A stretch of 64,000 nucleotides of DNA from Anaerolineae bacterium (GTDB lineage Bacteria; Chloroflexota; Anaerolineae; Promineifilales; Promineifilaceae): contig JAHDWJ010000025.1 of NCBI GenBank assembly GCA_023384415.1, positions 26,647 to 90,646 of the forward strand. Direction: 5' to 3'. The first letter of the stretch is position 1; every line of letters begins with the position of its first letter. Positions 8,604 through 16,732 of this stretch are shown piece after piece. A program made the position numbers and the translations under genes. The notes beneath the pieces were generated by a model. That model was not told the DNA's origin and did not search any database. It saw nothing but the letters and a program-made list of their open reading frames with translations.

Positions 8604-9134
8604 TCAATTCTGATCATCCGCCCATTGCAACAGCCGCAGTAGATTATTCTCATGGGTTGCGGCCGCATCGGGGGATAGTTTTTCCTGATGGCGGCGGATA
8701 AGGGTCACGGTGAGGGGATGGCTGCCGGCCGCCTCGGCCATTTGCGCCCCCCAATGAGGATGATGCACCCGAACGACAACGCCTTTGCGCCACCCGTGAG
8801 CTTCCCCTTCTCCCCAGCGGGTGTAAATGGTGCGCCCAGCCAACACCCCTATGACAACGATCACCCGGTCCCCCCAGGAGAGATGAACCTGAGTTTTGCC
8901 GATGTCATGCAGGAGCGCGGCCGCAAGCAGGGGTGGCTCATTGTGTCCATGCTGCTCAAGCAGCCGCATAACCCGGTAGCTGTGAGCCTGATCGGCGGGC
9001 GAAAAACGGGCAAACAAGGTTTGTTCGACTGGGTTAAGGAGTGTGGCAATATGGGAATGGGCGGAAGGGGAAAGCGGCCGCGCCCTTACAATCTGCCAAA
9101 ATTGCCATAACCGATAATAAATCCGCTGAACCAT
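8604..9134 (-). CDS. HD-domain hydrolase
   Basis: 176 residues. An H...HD...D arrangement is visible: HSYRVMRLL, then LLAAALLHDIGK, then a later HH pair (VRVHHPHWG) and a final Asp in LQWADDQN. HD proteins are metal-dependent phosphohydrolases, often acting on nucleotides. This one is close to the short stand-alone HD proteins common in Chloroflexota; the substrate is unknown. It lies 34 bases downstream of the M50 protease and 35 bases upstream of the glycosyltransferase, consistent with an operon. Three octamers lie inside. Confidence 0.75.
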   Translation of the reverse strand: MVQRIYYRLWQFWQIVRARPLSPSAHSHIATLLNPVEQTLFARFSPADQAHSYRVMRLLEQHGHNEPPLLAAALLHDIGKTQVHLSWGDRVIVVIGVLAGRTIYTRWGEGEAHGWRKGVVVRVHHPHWGAQMAEAAGSHPLTVTLIRRHQEKLSPDAAATHENNLLRLLQWADDQN

Positions 9135-9140
9135 ACCCTT

Positions 9141-9174
9141 TACAATTGACGATTGACGATTGACGATTTTAGAA
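9141..9174. repeat. Short-period GATTGAC repeat
   Basis: Three tandem copies of GATTGAC/GACGATT (seven-base period), ending in GATTTTAGAAT, lie in the gap between the HD and M50 genes. The same words appear in longer form at 11683-11715 and 19158-19190 and in short form at 32707-32725. Confidence 0.7.
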
Positions 9175-9843
9175 TCCGGTCAATAGATAAAAAATAGGGG
9201 TAGTAATCCCCCGAATGAGACCAAAAACATCTATACCCAGGCGAGGCAAGATAAAAATAACCAGCAAGAAAATCATCATCCCATAAGGCAGCAAGCGATC
9301 CATCTGATAAGCCATTTCCGGGGGCAAAAGGCCGCGCAGCACCCAGAAGCCATCCAGGGGGGGGATGGGCAGCAGGTTAAACCCAATGAGAAATAGATTG
9401 AGATTCACGCCAATAAAAAGAAAGGTCATAATGATATTGGCTGTCTGTTCTGGTAATGCTGCCAAGGGGGAGAATCCGAACCCCGCCCCAACCATAATGA
9501 TACGGATAGGAATAGCAAATAGAACGGCCATAATCAAGTTGAAGGCGGGGCCGGCGATAGCCACAATAGCGTGGGCCGTGCGGGGGTTGCCACGCATCAT
9601 CTGGGGATTAATCGGCGTGACGGCCCAGCCAAATCCAATCAAAATCAACATAATCATCCCCACTGGACTGATATGAGGAAATGGGTTTAAGGTCATACGC
9701 CCATGCTGGCGTGGGGTGGGATCACCCAAATAGTTGGCTACCAGGGCATGTCCCAGTTCATGGTAAGCAAAGGCAAAGAAAGCCACGACGATAAAACAGA
9801 TAAACTGTATCAGGTCAAAATTGCCGCTCAGAAAAAATAACAT
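9169..9843 (-). CDS. Site-2-protease family (M50) membrane metalloprotease
   Basis: 224 residues from the chosen ATG. The zinc motif HELGH lies in the first hydrophobic helix (AYHELGHALVANYLGD), and the third ligand region is NLLPIPPLDGF near the C-terminal half, as in compact S2P-like rhomboid-size M50 proteins. Four or five membrane segments are evident. Such proteins cleave substrates within the membrane, for example anti-sigma factors; the substrate here is unknown. An upstream in-frame ATG (9996) is rejected because the extension would overlap a transcription terminator (9948-9978) and has no family similarity. It is the first gene of the M50-HD-GT4 run. Confidence 0.87.
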   Translation of the reverse strand: MLFFLSGNFDLIQFICFIVVAFFAFAYHELGHALVANYLGDPTPRQHGRMTLNPFPHISPVGMIMLILIGFGWAVTPINPQMMRGNPRTAHAIVAIAGPAFNLIMAVLFAIPIRIIMVGAGFGFSPLAALPEQTANIIMTFLFIGVNLNLFLIGFNLLPIPPLDGFWVLRGLLPPEMAYQMDRLLPYGMMIFLLVIFILPRLGIDVFGLIRGITTPIFYLLTGF

Positions 9844-9947
9844 CTTCGTCTTATTCCTTAACTTGAGATGTGCCAGACTTATTTGGGGACAATTACGTAC
9901 AGAATGGCGTTCAGTATAACACAACTCAGGCAAACAAATAGAACCAA

Positions 9948-9978
9948 CAAAAAAGGGTGTTCCAATGGTGGAACACCC
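9948..9978 (-). terminator. Intrinsic terminator after the surface-protein gene
   Basis: On the minus strand GGGTGTTCC (9978-9970) pairs with GGAACACCC (9963-9955) and a run of Ts follows. It lies 42 bases beyond the stop of the 10020-11141 gene. Confidence 0.85.
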
Positions 9979-10019
9979 TTTCAGGTTAAGGCACAAACTT
10001 AGTTAGGGCAAGAAGGTTA

Positions 10020-11141
10020 TTACGCTTCTTCACGATGGCGCAGGACCATAAACCCGGCTACCACCAAGAGAAGCAGCATAGCGGCCGCGGGGAGCAGCCA
10101 CGGGGCCACATTCCCCCCACCAAAACTGGTCAATACAACGTCCGTGGGTTGACCGGTCACGGTGGCACTGGCACTACCACTGGTGATAATCGCCGTATTG
10201 GTCAGCCAGGCGGTCCAGGTCATCACATTGGTCACTGTTTCTTCCGTAAACATAGTGGTAACCGTGAAGGCAAAGGATGCACCAGGAGCCAATAGATAAT
10301 TAGTCGTTGGCAGCACCGTGCCTAACTGATCATCTACAACCATATGGGTATCGTAGGTGACATTACCAGTGTTGGTAATTTGGTAGCAGTAGGTAACTTG
10401 GGAGTTGTAGGGAGCCGTGATGTTATTGCTCACCCCACAGCTATTATCGGTGCTGACTGTTTTGTTGACAGCCACGGAGCGGCTGGCATCAACAATGGCA
10501 ATATCATCATAATAAATGGTGGAACCCCCATTGCTGAACAAATCTATCGCCGCAATATTGACTACACCGGGGGGGTTCGTCCCATTACTCCAACTACCGG
10601 TGGCAAATTGGGCCCCATTGTAATAGAGGGTCTGAATGTTGGTGTCCAGATTCACCCGCACTCGCAGCTCTACCCAGGCATCTTCAATCAACGGGGCAGA
10701 ACCAGTGAAGGTCATAAAATTGGTTTCAATCATGTTGGTGGCCTGATTGAAAAGCAGTTGGGTAGACCAGGCGTAAGGACCACCATGGTTGTAGGTGTTC
10801 AACAGAATGAAATATTGATCGCCGGTAGAGGTGGATGGCACATAGGTCCAGGCGATAACATCATAAACACCAGAGGTATACCCGGTGAATGTCCGTACCA
10901 GGTCAGTAGTGGGGGCAATGGCTACCGAATGGGGGCCGCTGCGGGCCTGGGCGTTGGTGACGAGGCCAGTATAAGCGGGACTGTTGTCCCAGCCGGCCCA
11001 GCCGCCGACACCGTGCATAGATGTGCCGTTGGCATAAGAATCAAAGTTTTCACTCCAAGGGGGGATGGCATAGATAGCGGCCGCCACAGCCAAAAGGGTG
11101 ACGGCTATCACGGTTGCCAGGATTAAGGTTCTACGTTTCAT
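10020..11141 (-). CDS. Secreted, membrane-anchored surface protein
   Basis: 373 residues. A signal peptide (KRRTLILATVIAVTLLAVAAAIYA) is followed by a concanavalin/LamG-like jelly-roll region (about 25-225; SENFDSYANGTSMHGVGGW, STIYYDDIAIVDAS). Next is a DUF11-type Ig-like repeat (about 228-335; VNKTVSTDNSCG, CYQITNTGNVTYDTHMVVDDQLG) with two Cys that may pair. The C terminus is a sorting-tail pattern: a Gly-rich stretch, one transmembrane helix (LLPAAAMLLLLVVAGFMVL) and a basic RHREEA end. It is probably displayed on the cell surface; ligand unknown. AAGGAG (11148-11153) precedes the ATG. Confidence 0.75.
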   Translation of the reverse strand: MKRRTLILATVIAVTLLAVAAAIYAIPPWSENFDSYANGTSMHGVGGWAGWDNSPAYTGLVTNAQARSGPHSVAIAPTTDLVRTFTGYTSGVYDVIAWTYVPSTSTGDQYFILLNTYNHGGPYAWSTQLLFNQATNMIETNFMTFTGSAPLIEDAWVELRVRVNLDTNIQTLYYNGAQFATGSWSNGTNPPGVVNIAAIDLFSNGGSTIYYDDIAIVDASRSVAVNKTVSTDNSCGVSNNITAPYNSQVTYCYQITNTGNVTYDTHMVVDDQLGTVLPTTNYLLAPGASFAFTVTTMFTEETVTNVMTWTAWLTNTAIITSGSASATVTGQPTDVVLTSFGGGNVAPWLLPAAAMLLLLVVAGFMVLRHREEA

Positions 11142-11450
11142 TTTCTACTCCTTGTATAGCCTGGGGTTATCAGGTGTAATCGGCGAACGGTTCAAGTTTA
11201 CAGATAACGCTTGGGATAAAACATTCGTCAGATTTTTGGTTTTCTTATCTCCTGATAACCCTTTGATTTACTCAATACCTAAATAAGCAACCTAGCCTTA
11301 TTACAGGTTGATTCACATTTACCCAAGCGCACCATGAGAGATGAAACTATTTTAAGCCTTTCGTCTCATTTATCCAAATTTAATCTAACTCTCAGATGGA
11401 GCTAAGGAAAAGGGTGGCTTCAATCGCGGCCGCAGATAGTGCTATAATCT
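11142..11450. other. Divergent intergenic region, 309 bases
   Basis: It separates the surface-protein gene (minus) from the DUF951 gene (plus). GGGTTATCAGG (11164-11174) and CCTGATAACCC (11251-11261) form an 11-base inverted repeat 76 bases apart; its function is unknown. The right end holds the predicted promoter of DUF951. No gene is seen. Confidence 0.5.
11419..11448 (+). promoter_or_regulatory. Predicted leaderless promoter with the octamer in its spacer
   Basis: TATAAT (11443-11448) lies three and nine bases before two in-frame ATGs (11451, 11457). A weak -35 candidate TTCAAT (11419-11424) is 18 bases away. GCGGCCGC (11426-11433) occupies the spacer; this is the only fully intergenic octamer in the window. 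Confidence 0.45.
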
Positions 11451-11456
11451 ATGGTT

Positions 11457-11657
11457 ATGATTCCTGATGTTCAAGTGGGCGATGTGGTCCGAATGCGTAA
11501 AATCCACCCTTGCGGCAGCTATGAATGGCGTGTCGTACGGATTGGCGTAGATATCGGTCTGGTGTGTCTGGGCTGCCAACGACGGGTCCTGATTCCCCGG
11601 AGTACCTTTAACAAACGGGTTAAGACGCTGACCCATTCTGCTGATAGTGGGCAGTAA
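11457..11657 (+). CDS. DUF951 family protein
   Basis: 66 residues. It matches the DUF951 pattern: [42 protein letters not shown], that is a VGD start, an H-P-C-G-x3-W-x-V segment and a C-x2-C pair that could bind metal. The fold is a small beta barrel of unknown function, found widely in Firmicutes and Chloroflexota. The start may be 11451 or 11457; 11457 is preferred because the expected transcription start from the adjacent TATAAT falls at that ATG, implying a leaderless message. It is preceded by no ribosome site. Confidence 0.8.
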   Translation: MIPDVQVGDVVRMRKIHPCGSYEWRVVRIGVDIGLVCLGCQRRVLIPRSTFNKRVKTLTHSADSGQ

Positions 11658-11682
11658 GCAGTTAGCTGTTGACCGTTGCAAC

Positions 11683-11715
11683 ATTTACGATTGACAATTT
11701 TAGATTTACGATTGG
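11683..11715. repeat. 31-base intergenic repeat ATTTACGATTGA..., copy 1
   Basis: The 31 bases from ATTTACGATTGAC to ATTTACGATT recur at 19158-19188 with two differences. It contains the same GATT words as the run at 9141-9174. It is non-coding and lies in a gap. Confidence 0.7.
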
Positions 11716-11826
11716 TAACACATTGGATAATAACCCATAGACGCCAAAAACTTTTCCTGAACACTTTAACCACCCACTGCTCGCTTCTTAACTACTCGTT
11801 TTCCACCCCCACCCCACTTTCTATTT

Positions 11827-13260
11827 ATGATAACCTGGCTGAGTTTCATTTATTTCGCGGCCGCGGCCGCGCTCTCTATCTATGGCCTGTTGGGGCTGTT
11901 TACCCTGGCTGTTTATTGGCAGCACCGCCAGCAGCAGCTGCCCGCCCCCACCCCTCCGACGGTGTGGCCGAAAGTGACGGTACAACTGCCTGTTTTTAAT
12001 GAACGATATGTGGTGGAGCGGCTGATTGACGCGGCCGCAGCCCTGGATTACCCTCCAGACCGGCTGCAAATTCAGGTGTTGGATGATTCGACCGATGAGA
12101 CGACGACGTTGGCAGCCGCACGAGTAACCCACCATCAACAGTACGGCCTCAATATCAGCCTGCACCACCGGGCCAATCGGCAAGGGTACAAGGCTGGGGC
12201 CCTGGCAAATGGAATGACCCAGGCCAACGGGGAGTACATCGCCATTTTCGATGCTGATTTTCTGCCCCAGCCCGATTTTCTGCGGCTGACCCTTCCCCAC
12301 CTGGAGCAAGAGCCATCTTTGGGGTTGATTCAAGTGCGCTGGGATCATCTCAATCGGAGCCACTCCCCCCTGACAGCGGCTCAGGCTATCGCCATAGATA
12401 AACATTTCGCCATTGACCAGGCAGTTCGTTTCCGGGCTAACTATTTCCCTAAATTTAACGGCTCTGGGGGGGTGTGGCGGCGAACTTGTTTAGAAGAGGC
12501 CGGAGGATGGCAGGATGATACGGTTTGTGAAGATCTATGTCTGAGTACCCGCGCCGTCCTCAAGGGGTGGCAGTTCCGCTTTTTATCAGATGTAACCGCC
12601 CCGGCCGAATTACCGACGAGTATTTCGGCTTATAAAAATCAGCAAGCCCGCTGGGCCAAAGGCTCAATCCAATGCCTGCTCAAATATGGGGGGCAGATGC
12701 TCCGTTATCCCCAACAAGCGGGGGTAGGGCGTGGCTATGCGATGCTTTCTATGTCCGCTTATGTCAGCAGCCTGCTGTTAATTGTGCTGCTGTTGGCTCT
12801 ACTACCCCTGATTTATGTACAATACCGTTTCCCCCCAGGGTATGTATTCTTTGGGGTGGTGGGCATGAGCCAGCCGGTGCTGTTTTTGCTGGCCCAAACG
12901 ATTTTGCACCGACGGCAAGAGCGGCCGCTGTACCATCTACTAACTTTGATTGTGGTGGCTATTGGTCTGGCCCCGGCTATTAGCCGGGGAATTATTCAGG
13001 CGGTTGTGGGGCAAAACCATCCGTTTATCCGCACTCCCAAAGGGGGACAGGGTGCGGCCGCGTACCAGCTTCCTTTTGACACCATTGTCCTCTGGGAACT
13101 GGGGCTGGCTTTGTATGCGGCCGCCGGGCTGCTCATCTCCTTACACCATCACACCTACGGCCCCATCTTCTTCTTTGCCCTCTGTACTATCGGGTTTGGG
13201 CTGGTAGGGGTGGTGAGTTTGGCGGAGAGTTGGCGGGGATGGCGACCTGAGAGGGCTTGA
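11827..13260 (+). CDS. Processive family 2 glycosyltransferase (cellulose-synthase-like)
   Basis: 477 residues. One N-terminal membrane helix precedes the cytoplasmic GT-A domain with all hallmark motifs: VLDDSTDET (first Asp), FDADF (DxD), TVCEDLCLS (ED catalytic base) and QQARWAKG (QxxRW, the mark of processive enzymes). At least four C-terminal membrane helices form the export channel. Closest known groups are cellulose/mannan synthases and CslA-like glucomannan synthases; the product is not predictable. No Shine-Dalgarno site precedes the ATG at 11827. The gene holds six octamers, including an overlapping pair at 11857-11870 coding for Ala residues in the first helix. Confidence 0.88.
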   Translation: MITWLSFIYFAAAAALSIYGLLGLFTLAVYWQHRQQQLPAPTPPTVWPKVTVQLPVFNERYVVERLIDAAAALDYPPDRLQIQVLDDSTDETTTLAAARVTHHQQYGLNISLHHRANRQGYKAGALANGMTQANGEYIAIFDADFLPQPDFLRLTLPHLEQEPSLGLIQVRWDHLNRSHSPLTAAQAIAIDKHFAIDQAVRFRANYFPKFNGSGGVWRRTCLEEAGGWQDDTVCEDLCLSTRAVLKGWQFRFLSDVTAPAELPTSISAYKNQQARWAKGSIQCLLKYGGQMLRYPQQAGVGRGYAMLSMSAYVSSLLLIVLLLALLPLIYVQYRFPPGYVFFGVVGMSQPVLFLLAQTILHRRQERPLYHLLTLIVVAIGLAPAISRGIIQAVVGQNHPFIRTPKGGQGAAAYQLPFDTIVLWELGLALYAAAGLLISLHHHTYGPIFFFALCTIGFGLVGVVSLAESWRGWRPERA

Positions 13261-13284
13261 GGGAACCTGGCTTAACTGAGAGGT

Positions 13285-14199
13285 ATGATGATGTTTGACA
13301 AAGAAAAAATTGGTGTTAATTCCCATAATTCGTGGCCAAAGCGGCTGTTTTGGGTCTGGATTTTGTTGCTGCTGGGAATGTTGGCAGGGTGCGGCCGCGA
13401 CACTCCCCCAGATACGCCCATCCAGATTGAAGGGGCCTCATCTTTACAAACGTTTGTCGTCACCGATGATTTTGCTGTGGGGCGGCCGCGTGTGCCTTTT
13501 GTCCTGTATGATGGGCCGACCGTCGTGGCGACAGCCCAGGCGGTCACCATTCAACTATTTGACCTGAGCCAGGAGCCGCCATTAGAGGTGTGGCAGGGGG
13601 CCGCCACTGGCTACAACGATTATGCCGTCCCCTATTGGGTGATCCGCCCGGAGATTCCCCGACCAGGTAATTGGGGGTTTGGGGCCACCGTCACCCTGGC
13701 CAATGGCGCCGTAACCACAACCCAATTTGTGATTGCTGTAGCTGAAAAAAGCCAGGTACCTGAGGTAGGAACGCGGCCGCCAGCTAGCCAAAACCGCACC
13801 CTGTCCACCCACAACGACATCTCCCTGCTCACCTCTGGGCAAGACCCTATCCCGGCCTTATACCAGATGACCGTCGCTGAGGCCCTGGACTCCGGCAAAC
13901 CGACGGTTATCACCTTCTCCACCCCGGCCTTTTGCCAGACGGCTATCTGCGCTCCGGTGGTCAAGGCGGTAGAAACGGTGTACGGCCAGGTAGGGGATCA
14001 GGCGAATTTTATTCACCTGGAAATTTACAAAACCTTTAACCCATTGGTGCCGGCCGATGAAGTGGCTGAATGGGGGCTGCCCAGTGAACCGTGGACGTTT
14101 GTCTTAGACAAGGATGGGCGGGTGGCGGTGGTGCTAGGCGGGCCAGTTTCCCCCCAAGAGCTAATAGATGGGCTAACCCAGGTATTGCCAGAGACCTAA
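13285..14199 (+). CDS. Lipoprotein with C-terminal thioredoxin-like domain
   Basis: 304 residues. A lipoprotein signal ends in LLGMLAGC, so the mature N terminus is a lipidated Cys. The middle (about 50-155) looks like a beta-sandwich. The C-terminal third (about 195-300) resembles a thioredoxin fold: PTVITFSTPAFCQTAICAPVVKAV, in which two Cys are four residues apart rather than the usual two, and a PWTFVLDKDGRV segment in place of the cis-Pro loop. It could handle thiol redox or metal at the outer face of the membrane. The next gene, copC, starts three bases later, so a role in copper delivery is plausible but unproved. Three consecutive ATGs at 13285 leave the start uncertain. Confidence 0.7.
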   Translation: MMMFDKEKIGVNSHNSWPKRLFWVWILLLLGMLAGCGRDTPPDTPIQIEGASSLQTFVVTDDFAVGRPRVPFVLYDGPTVVATAQAVTIQLFDLSQEPPLEVWQGAATGYNDYAVPYWVIRPEIPRPGNWGFGATVTLANGAVTTTQFVIAVAEKSQVPEVGTRPPASQNRTLSTHNDISLLTSGQDPIPALYQMTVAEALDSGKPTVITFSTPAFCQTAICAPVVKAVETVYGQVGDQANFIHLEIYKTFNPLVPADEVAEWGLPSEPWTFVLDKDGRVAVVLGGPVSPQELIDGLTQVLPET

Positions 14200-14202
14200 C
14201 CG

Positions 14203-14784
14203 ATGAACATCACTCGTCACCCATCACCTATCACGCTTCACGTATCACGTTTCACGCTTCACGTTTCACGCTTACTCTCGCTCCTGCTGCTGTTCTGGCT
14301 GCTCCTGCGGCCGCACCCCCTTGCCGCCCATAATGAACTTCGCCACAGTTACCCAGCCGCCGGGCAAACCCTCAGCCAGTCGCCTACAGAAATCCGTCTT
14401 ACTTTCAGCGAGCCGCCCGCCAATGGGGGTATTACCCTGTATGACCAGCAGTTTCGGCAGATAGCCGATGTCACCCTGCGGCCGCCAGGAGAGAACCCGC
14501 ATGAACTCGCGGCCGCGCTGCCCCAGTTGGAAGATGGCACATATACGGTACAATGGCTGACCTTATCGGCCGATAATCACACGGTTTCTGGCTCATTCCA
14601 ATTTTCAGTGCGCCATACTCCCCAGTCTAGTCTGATGAATAATTTGATCGTTGGGGTGTTAGCGGCCGCGATCCTGGCTGGCCTCATCCTTTTCTGGCAA
14701 GGAATAACCCATAAGCCACATCCTGGCCTCAACAAGCCAGAAAAGATTTATCCACAGATGTCACAGATGGACACAGATTTTTAA
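14203..14784 (+). CDS. CopC-domain copper-binding protein
   Basis: 193 residues. The signal sequence (about 22-42) is followed by a CopC domain: HNELRHSYPAAGQTLSQSPTEIRLTFSEPP near the mature N terminus and WLTLSADNHTVSGSFQFSVR at its end. The N-terminal His and the DNH His are the usual Cu(II) ligands of CopC. A single membrane helix (LIVGVLAAAILAGLILFW) follows. Both ends of the frame are made of dispersed repeat DNA: residues 2-23 come from CACGTTT-type repeats and the last twelve or so from a CACAGATG repeat. The only in-frame start is the ATG at 14203, three bases after the lipoprotein stop, so the repeat-coded n-region is probably translated. Confidence 0.8.
   Translation: MNITRHPSPITLHVSRFTLHVSRLLSLLLLFWLLLRPHPLAAHNELRHSYPAAGQTLSQSPTEIRLTFSEPPANGGITLYDQQFRQIADVTLRPPGENPHELAAALPQLEDGTYTVQWLTLSADNHTVSGSFQFSVRHTPQSSLMNNLIVGVLAAAILAGLILFWQGITHKPHPGLNKPEKIYPQMSQMDTDF
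14212..14277. repeat. Short-period CACGTTT/CACGCTT run inside copC
   Basis: About seven degenerate units of TCACGYTT or TATCAC. It codes for the basic start of the CopC signal peptide (Arg and His every few residues). Similar low-complexity runs occupy non-coding gaps elsewhere in the window. Confidence 0.7.
14750..14782 (+). repeat. CACAGATG-type dispersed repeat, copy 1
   Basis: ATCCACAGATGTCACAGATGGACACAGATTTTTAAG; a closely similar copy lies on the minus strand at 35186-35226. It supplies the last codons and stop of copC. The 214 bases after it (to 14998) hold further short repeats (GGTGCTGT, GCGAGT, CTCAGTCCTCATCC twice) and no gene. Confidence 0.65.
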
Positions 14785-14998
14785 GCCATCGGTGCCAATC
14801 TGGGTCATCTGTGGAACAGTTCTTGCTTTCTGTACAAGCAGTTGCGTTGTAAGGTGCTGTGTAAGGTGCTGTTCGGCCGTAAGTTTAGGTTGAAAATAGC
14901 GAGTGGCGAGTAACCAGTAGCGAGTTTACACTCTCCCCATTTCTCATACCTCAGTCCTCATCCCTCAGTCCTCATCCCTACTTCCACCGGAGTCGCCT

Positions 14999-15853
14999 AT
15001 GAAACTCAAAGTCGCCCTTTCCCAACTTAACCCCAAACTGGGTGACATCCAGGCTAACCTGGAGATGCACCTGCAAGCGATCAATCAGGCCGCCGACCAG
15101 GGGGTAGAGTTGCTCATTTTCCCGGAGCTTTCCCTCACCGGCTACCGGCTGCATGATCTGGCATACACCGTTGCCCTGCGCCCCAGCCACCGAGACCCGA
15201 TTTTTGGCAAGCTGCTGGATGCCAGTCGAGATTTAGATTTGGTGGTGGGGTTTGTGGAGATGGATAAGCGGCAAAAGTTTCACATCGCGGCCGCGTACCT
15301 CTCCCACGGCGAAATGGTTCACCTACACCGCAAAGTGTACTTGCCCACTTACGGCATGTTTGACGAAGGTCGTTATTTCGCCCTGGGGGACGCCGTGCGG
15401 GCCTTTGACACCCGCTTCGGCCGCATGGGGATTCTCATCTGCGAAGATTTCTGGCACATCAGCCCTCCATACCTGCTTTGGCTTGATGGGGCTGACATTC
15501 TCATCCTTACCTCAGCTTCCCCAGGACGCGGCATTGCTACAGAGCAAAAAATTGGCAGCGCAAAATGGGTGGAACATATCAACCAGGCATATGCCAGCAT
15601 CTTCACCAACTTTGTTTTACACACCAACCGCACTGGGTTTGAAGATGGGGTCAGTTTTTGGGGCGGGGCTACTATCTTTGATCCAGAGGGGAAACAACTG
15701 GTGCAAGGCCCCTATTATGAAGATGCTTTGGTCACGGCCAAGCTGGATTTGAACCAACTGCGCCGCACCCGCACCCGGCTGCCCGTTTTACGAGATGAAC
15801 GGGTTGAGCTAACATTGCGGGAGTTGAAGCGGATTACCGGGCGGGATGAGTAG
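14999..15853 (+). CDS. Nitrilase-superfamily amidohydrolase (NAD synthetase glutaminase-like)
   Basis: 284 residues. The catalytic triad of carbon-nitrogen hydrolases is complete: Glu43 (IFPELSLTGY), Lys112 (HRKVYLPTYGMFDE) and Cys148 (ILICEDFWH). The sequence around YLPTYGMFDEGRYF resembles the glutaminase domain of glutamine-dependent NAD+ synthetase, but no synthetase domain follows, so it is a stand-alone amidase. The substrate could be glutamine or another amide. CGGAG lies about ten bases before the ATG. A perfect 15-base-pair hairpin follows the stop. Confidence 0.82.
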   Translation: MKLKVALSQLNPKLGDIQANLEMHLQAINQAADQGVELLIFPELSLTGYRLHDLAYTVALRPSHRDPIFGKLLDASRDLDLVVGFVEMDKRQKFHIAAAYLSHGEMVHLHRKVYLPTYGMFDEGRYFALGDAVRAFDTRFGRMGILICEDFWHISPPYLLWLDGADILILTSASPGRGIATEQKIGSAKWVEHINQAYASIFTNFVLHTNRTGFEDGVSFWGGATIFDPEGKQLVQGPYYEDALVTAKLDLNQLRRTRTRLPVLRDERVELTLRELKRITGRDE

Positions 15854-15860
15854 TAAGCTC

Positions 15861-15894
15861 AGAGTTGACAGGTTTACCCAAACCTGTCAACTCT
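15861..15894 (+). terminator. Perfect 15-base-pair hairpin after the amidohydrolase
   Basis: AGAGTTGACAGGTTT (15861-15875) and AAACCTGTCAACTCT (15880-15894) enclose a four-base loop. No T run follows, so it may be a processing or stability element rather than a classical terminator. Confidence 0.55.
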
Positions 15895-15939
15895 AAACCG
15901 GCCCTTCAACCTATCTTAATTTTATGAGGAACTATTTTT

Positions 15940-16731
15940 ATGCACATCGCCATTAGCACCGCCTCTTTAGGCCATAATACTCCGGATGCGCTGGAACGTG
16001 CGGCCGCGCTCGGTTTTCGTCATGTAGAAATCAACCTGCTCAACCATGAATTTGGCTACGGTTACAAGCGTAAAGCCAATGTCCGTTTTTACCGTGACCT
16101 CAAGCGGCAGCTAGATGAATTAGGGCTGGCAGTCTGGTCATATACCAGCGTACCCCTCACCCAGGAGCAGATGTTTTTTGAGCGGGCCCGCAAAGATATT
16201 CTCATAGGAGCGGCCGGGGCTGGGGGGATTCTCAATGCCCGCGTCTTTGTCGTCAAACCGGCCGATCTGTTCACCAGTGAAATCAACTTTGAGAGCTACC
16301 TGAACGACCAAAACTCCCCGCCTATGATTGAAGGGTATGATGAAACCTGGGCCCAAACGGTCAACCGGCAAATGACAATGGCCATGCAAAATTATAACCA
16401 TTGGCTAGGCATCCACTTGAGCAACAGCGCAGACCGGATTAAAAAGATAACCTATGATTTAGGTATTGGCTGGGCTATGGATGTGCGCCGGGCCATCCAA
16501 CGGGGCACATTGGCGGAGTGGCTGCAAGCGGCCGGTGAGCGGGCAGCGGTGGCTTATGCCTATGATTTAGAGGGGGAGATGGTTTGTGCGCCCGCGGCCG
16601 CGGAATGGGCGGCCTGGGCCGAAACCCTCAAACAAACCCGGCTCAAATGTGTGGTCATTCAGGCCAACCCCGCCCAAAGTGATGCAGAAATTCGCCAGAG
16701 CCGGGAATATTTTGAGGAGTTATTCCCGTAA
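15940..16731 (+). CDS. Sugar phosphate isomerase/epimerase-like TIM-barrel protein
   Basis: 263 residues. It has the pattern of the xylose-isomerase-like barrel family: IAISTASLGHNTPDALERAAALGFRHVEINL at the first strand, Glu/His/Asp residues at later strand ends (LGIHLSN, IGWAMDVRRA, AYAYDLEGE). Members isomerise or cleave sugars and related polyols using a divalent metal. No exact match to a characterised enzyme is recognised. The stop is one base from the stop of the convergent GT87 gene, with no terminator between. Confidence 0.65.
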   Translation: MHIAISTASLGHNTPDALERAAALGFRHVEINLLNHEFGYGYKRKANVRFYRDLKRQLDELGLAVWSYTSVPLTQEQMFFERARKDILIGAAGAGGILNARVFVVKPADLFTSEINFESYLNDQNSPPMIEGYDETWAQTVNRQMTMAMQNYNHWLGIHLSNSADRIKKITYDLGIGWAMDVRRAIQRGTLAEWLQAAGERAAVAYAYDLEGEMVCAPAAAEWAAWAETLKQTRLKCVVIQANPAQSDAEIRQSREYFEELFP

Positions 16732-16732
16732 G

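Noticed and set aside
9844-9996. N-terminal extension of the M50 protease
   Set aside because: It would be read from within the terminator of the upstream gene and has no similarity to M50 proteins.
11164-11261. 11-base inverted repeat upstream of the surface protein as an operator
   Set aside because: The arms are 76 bases apart and no regulator gene is adjacent; recorded only in the region note.
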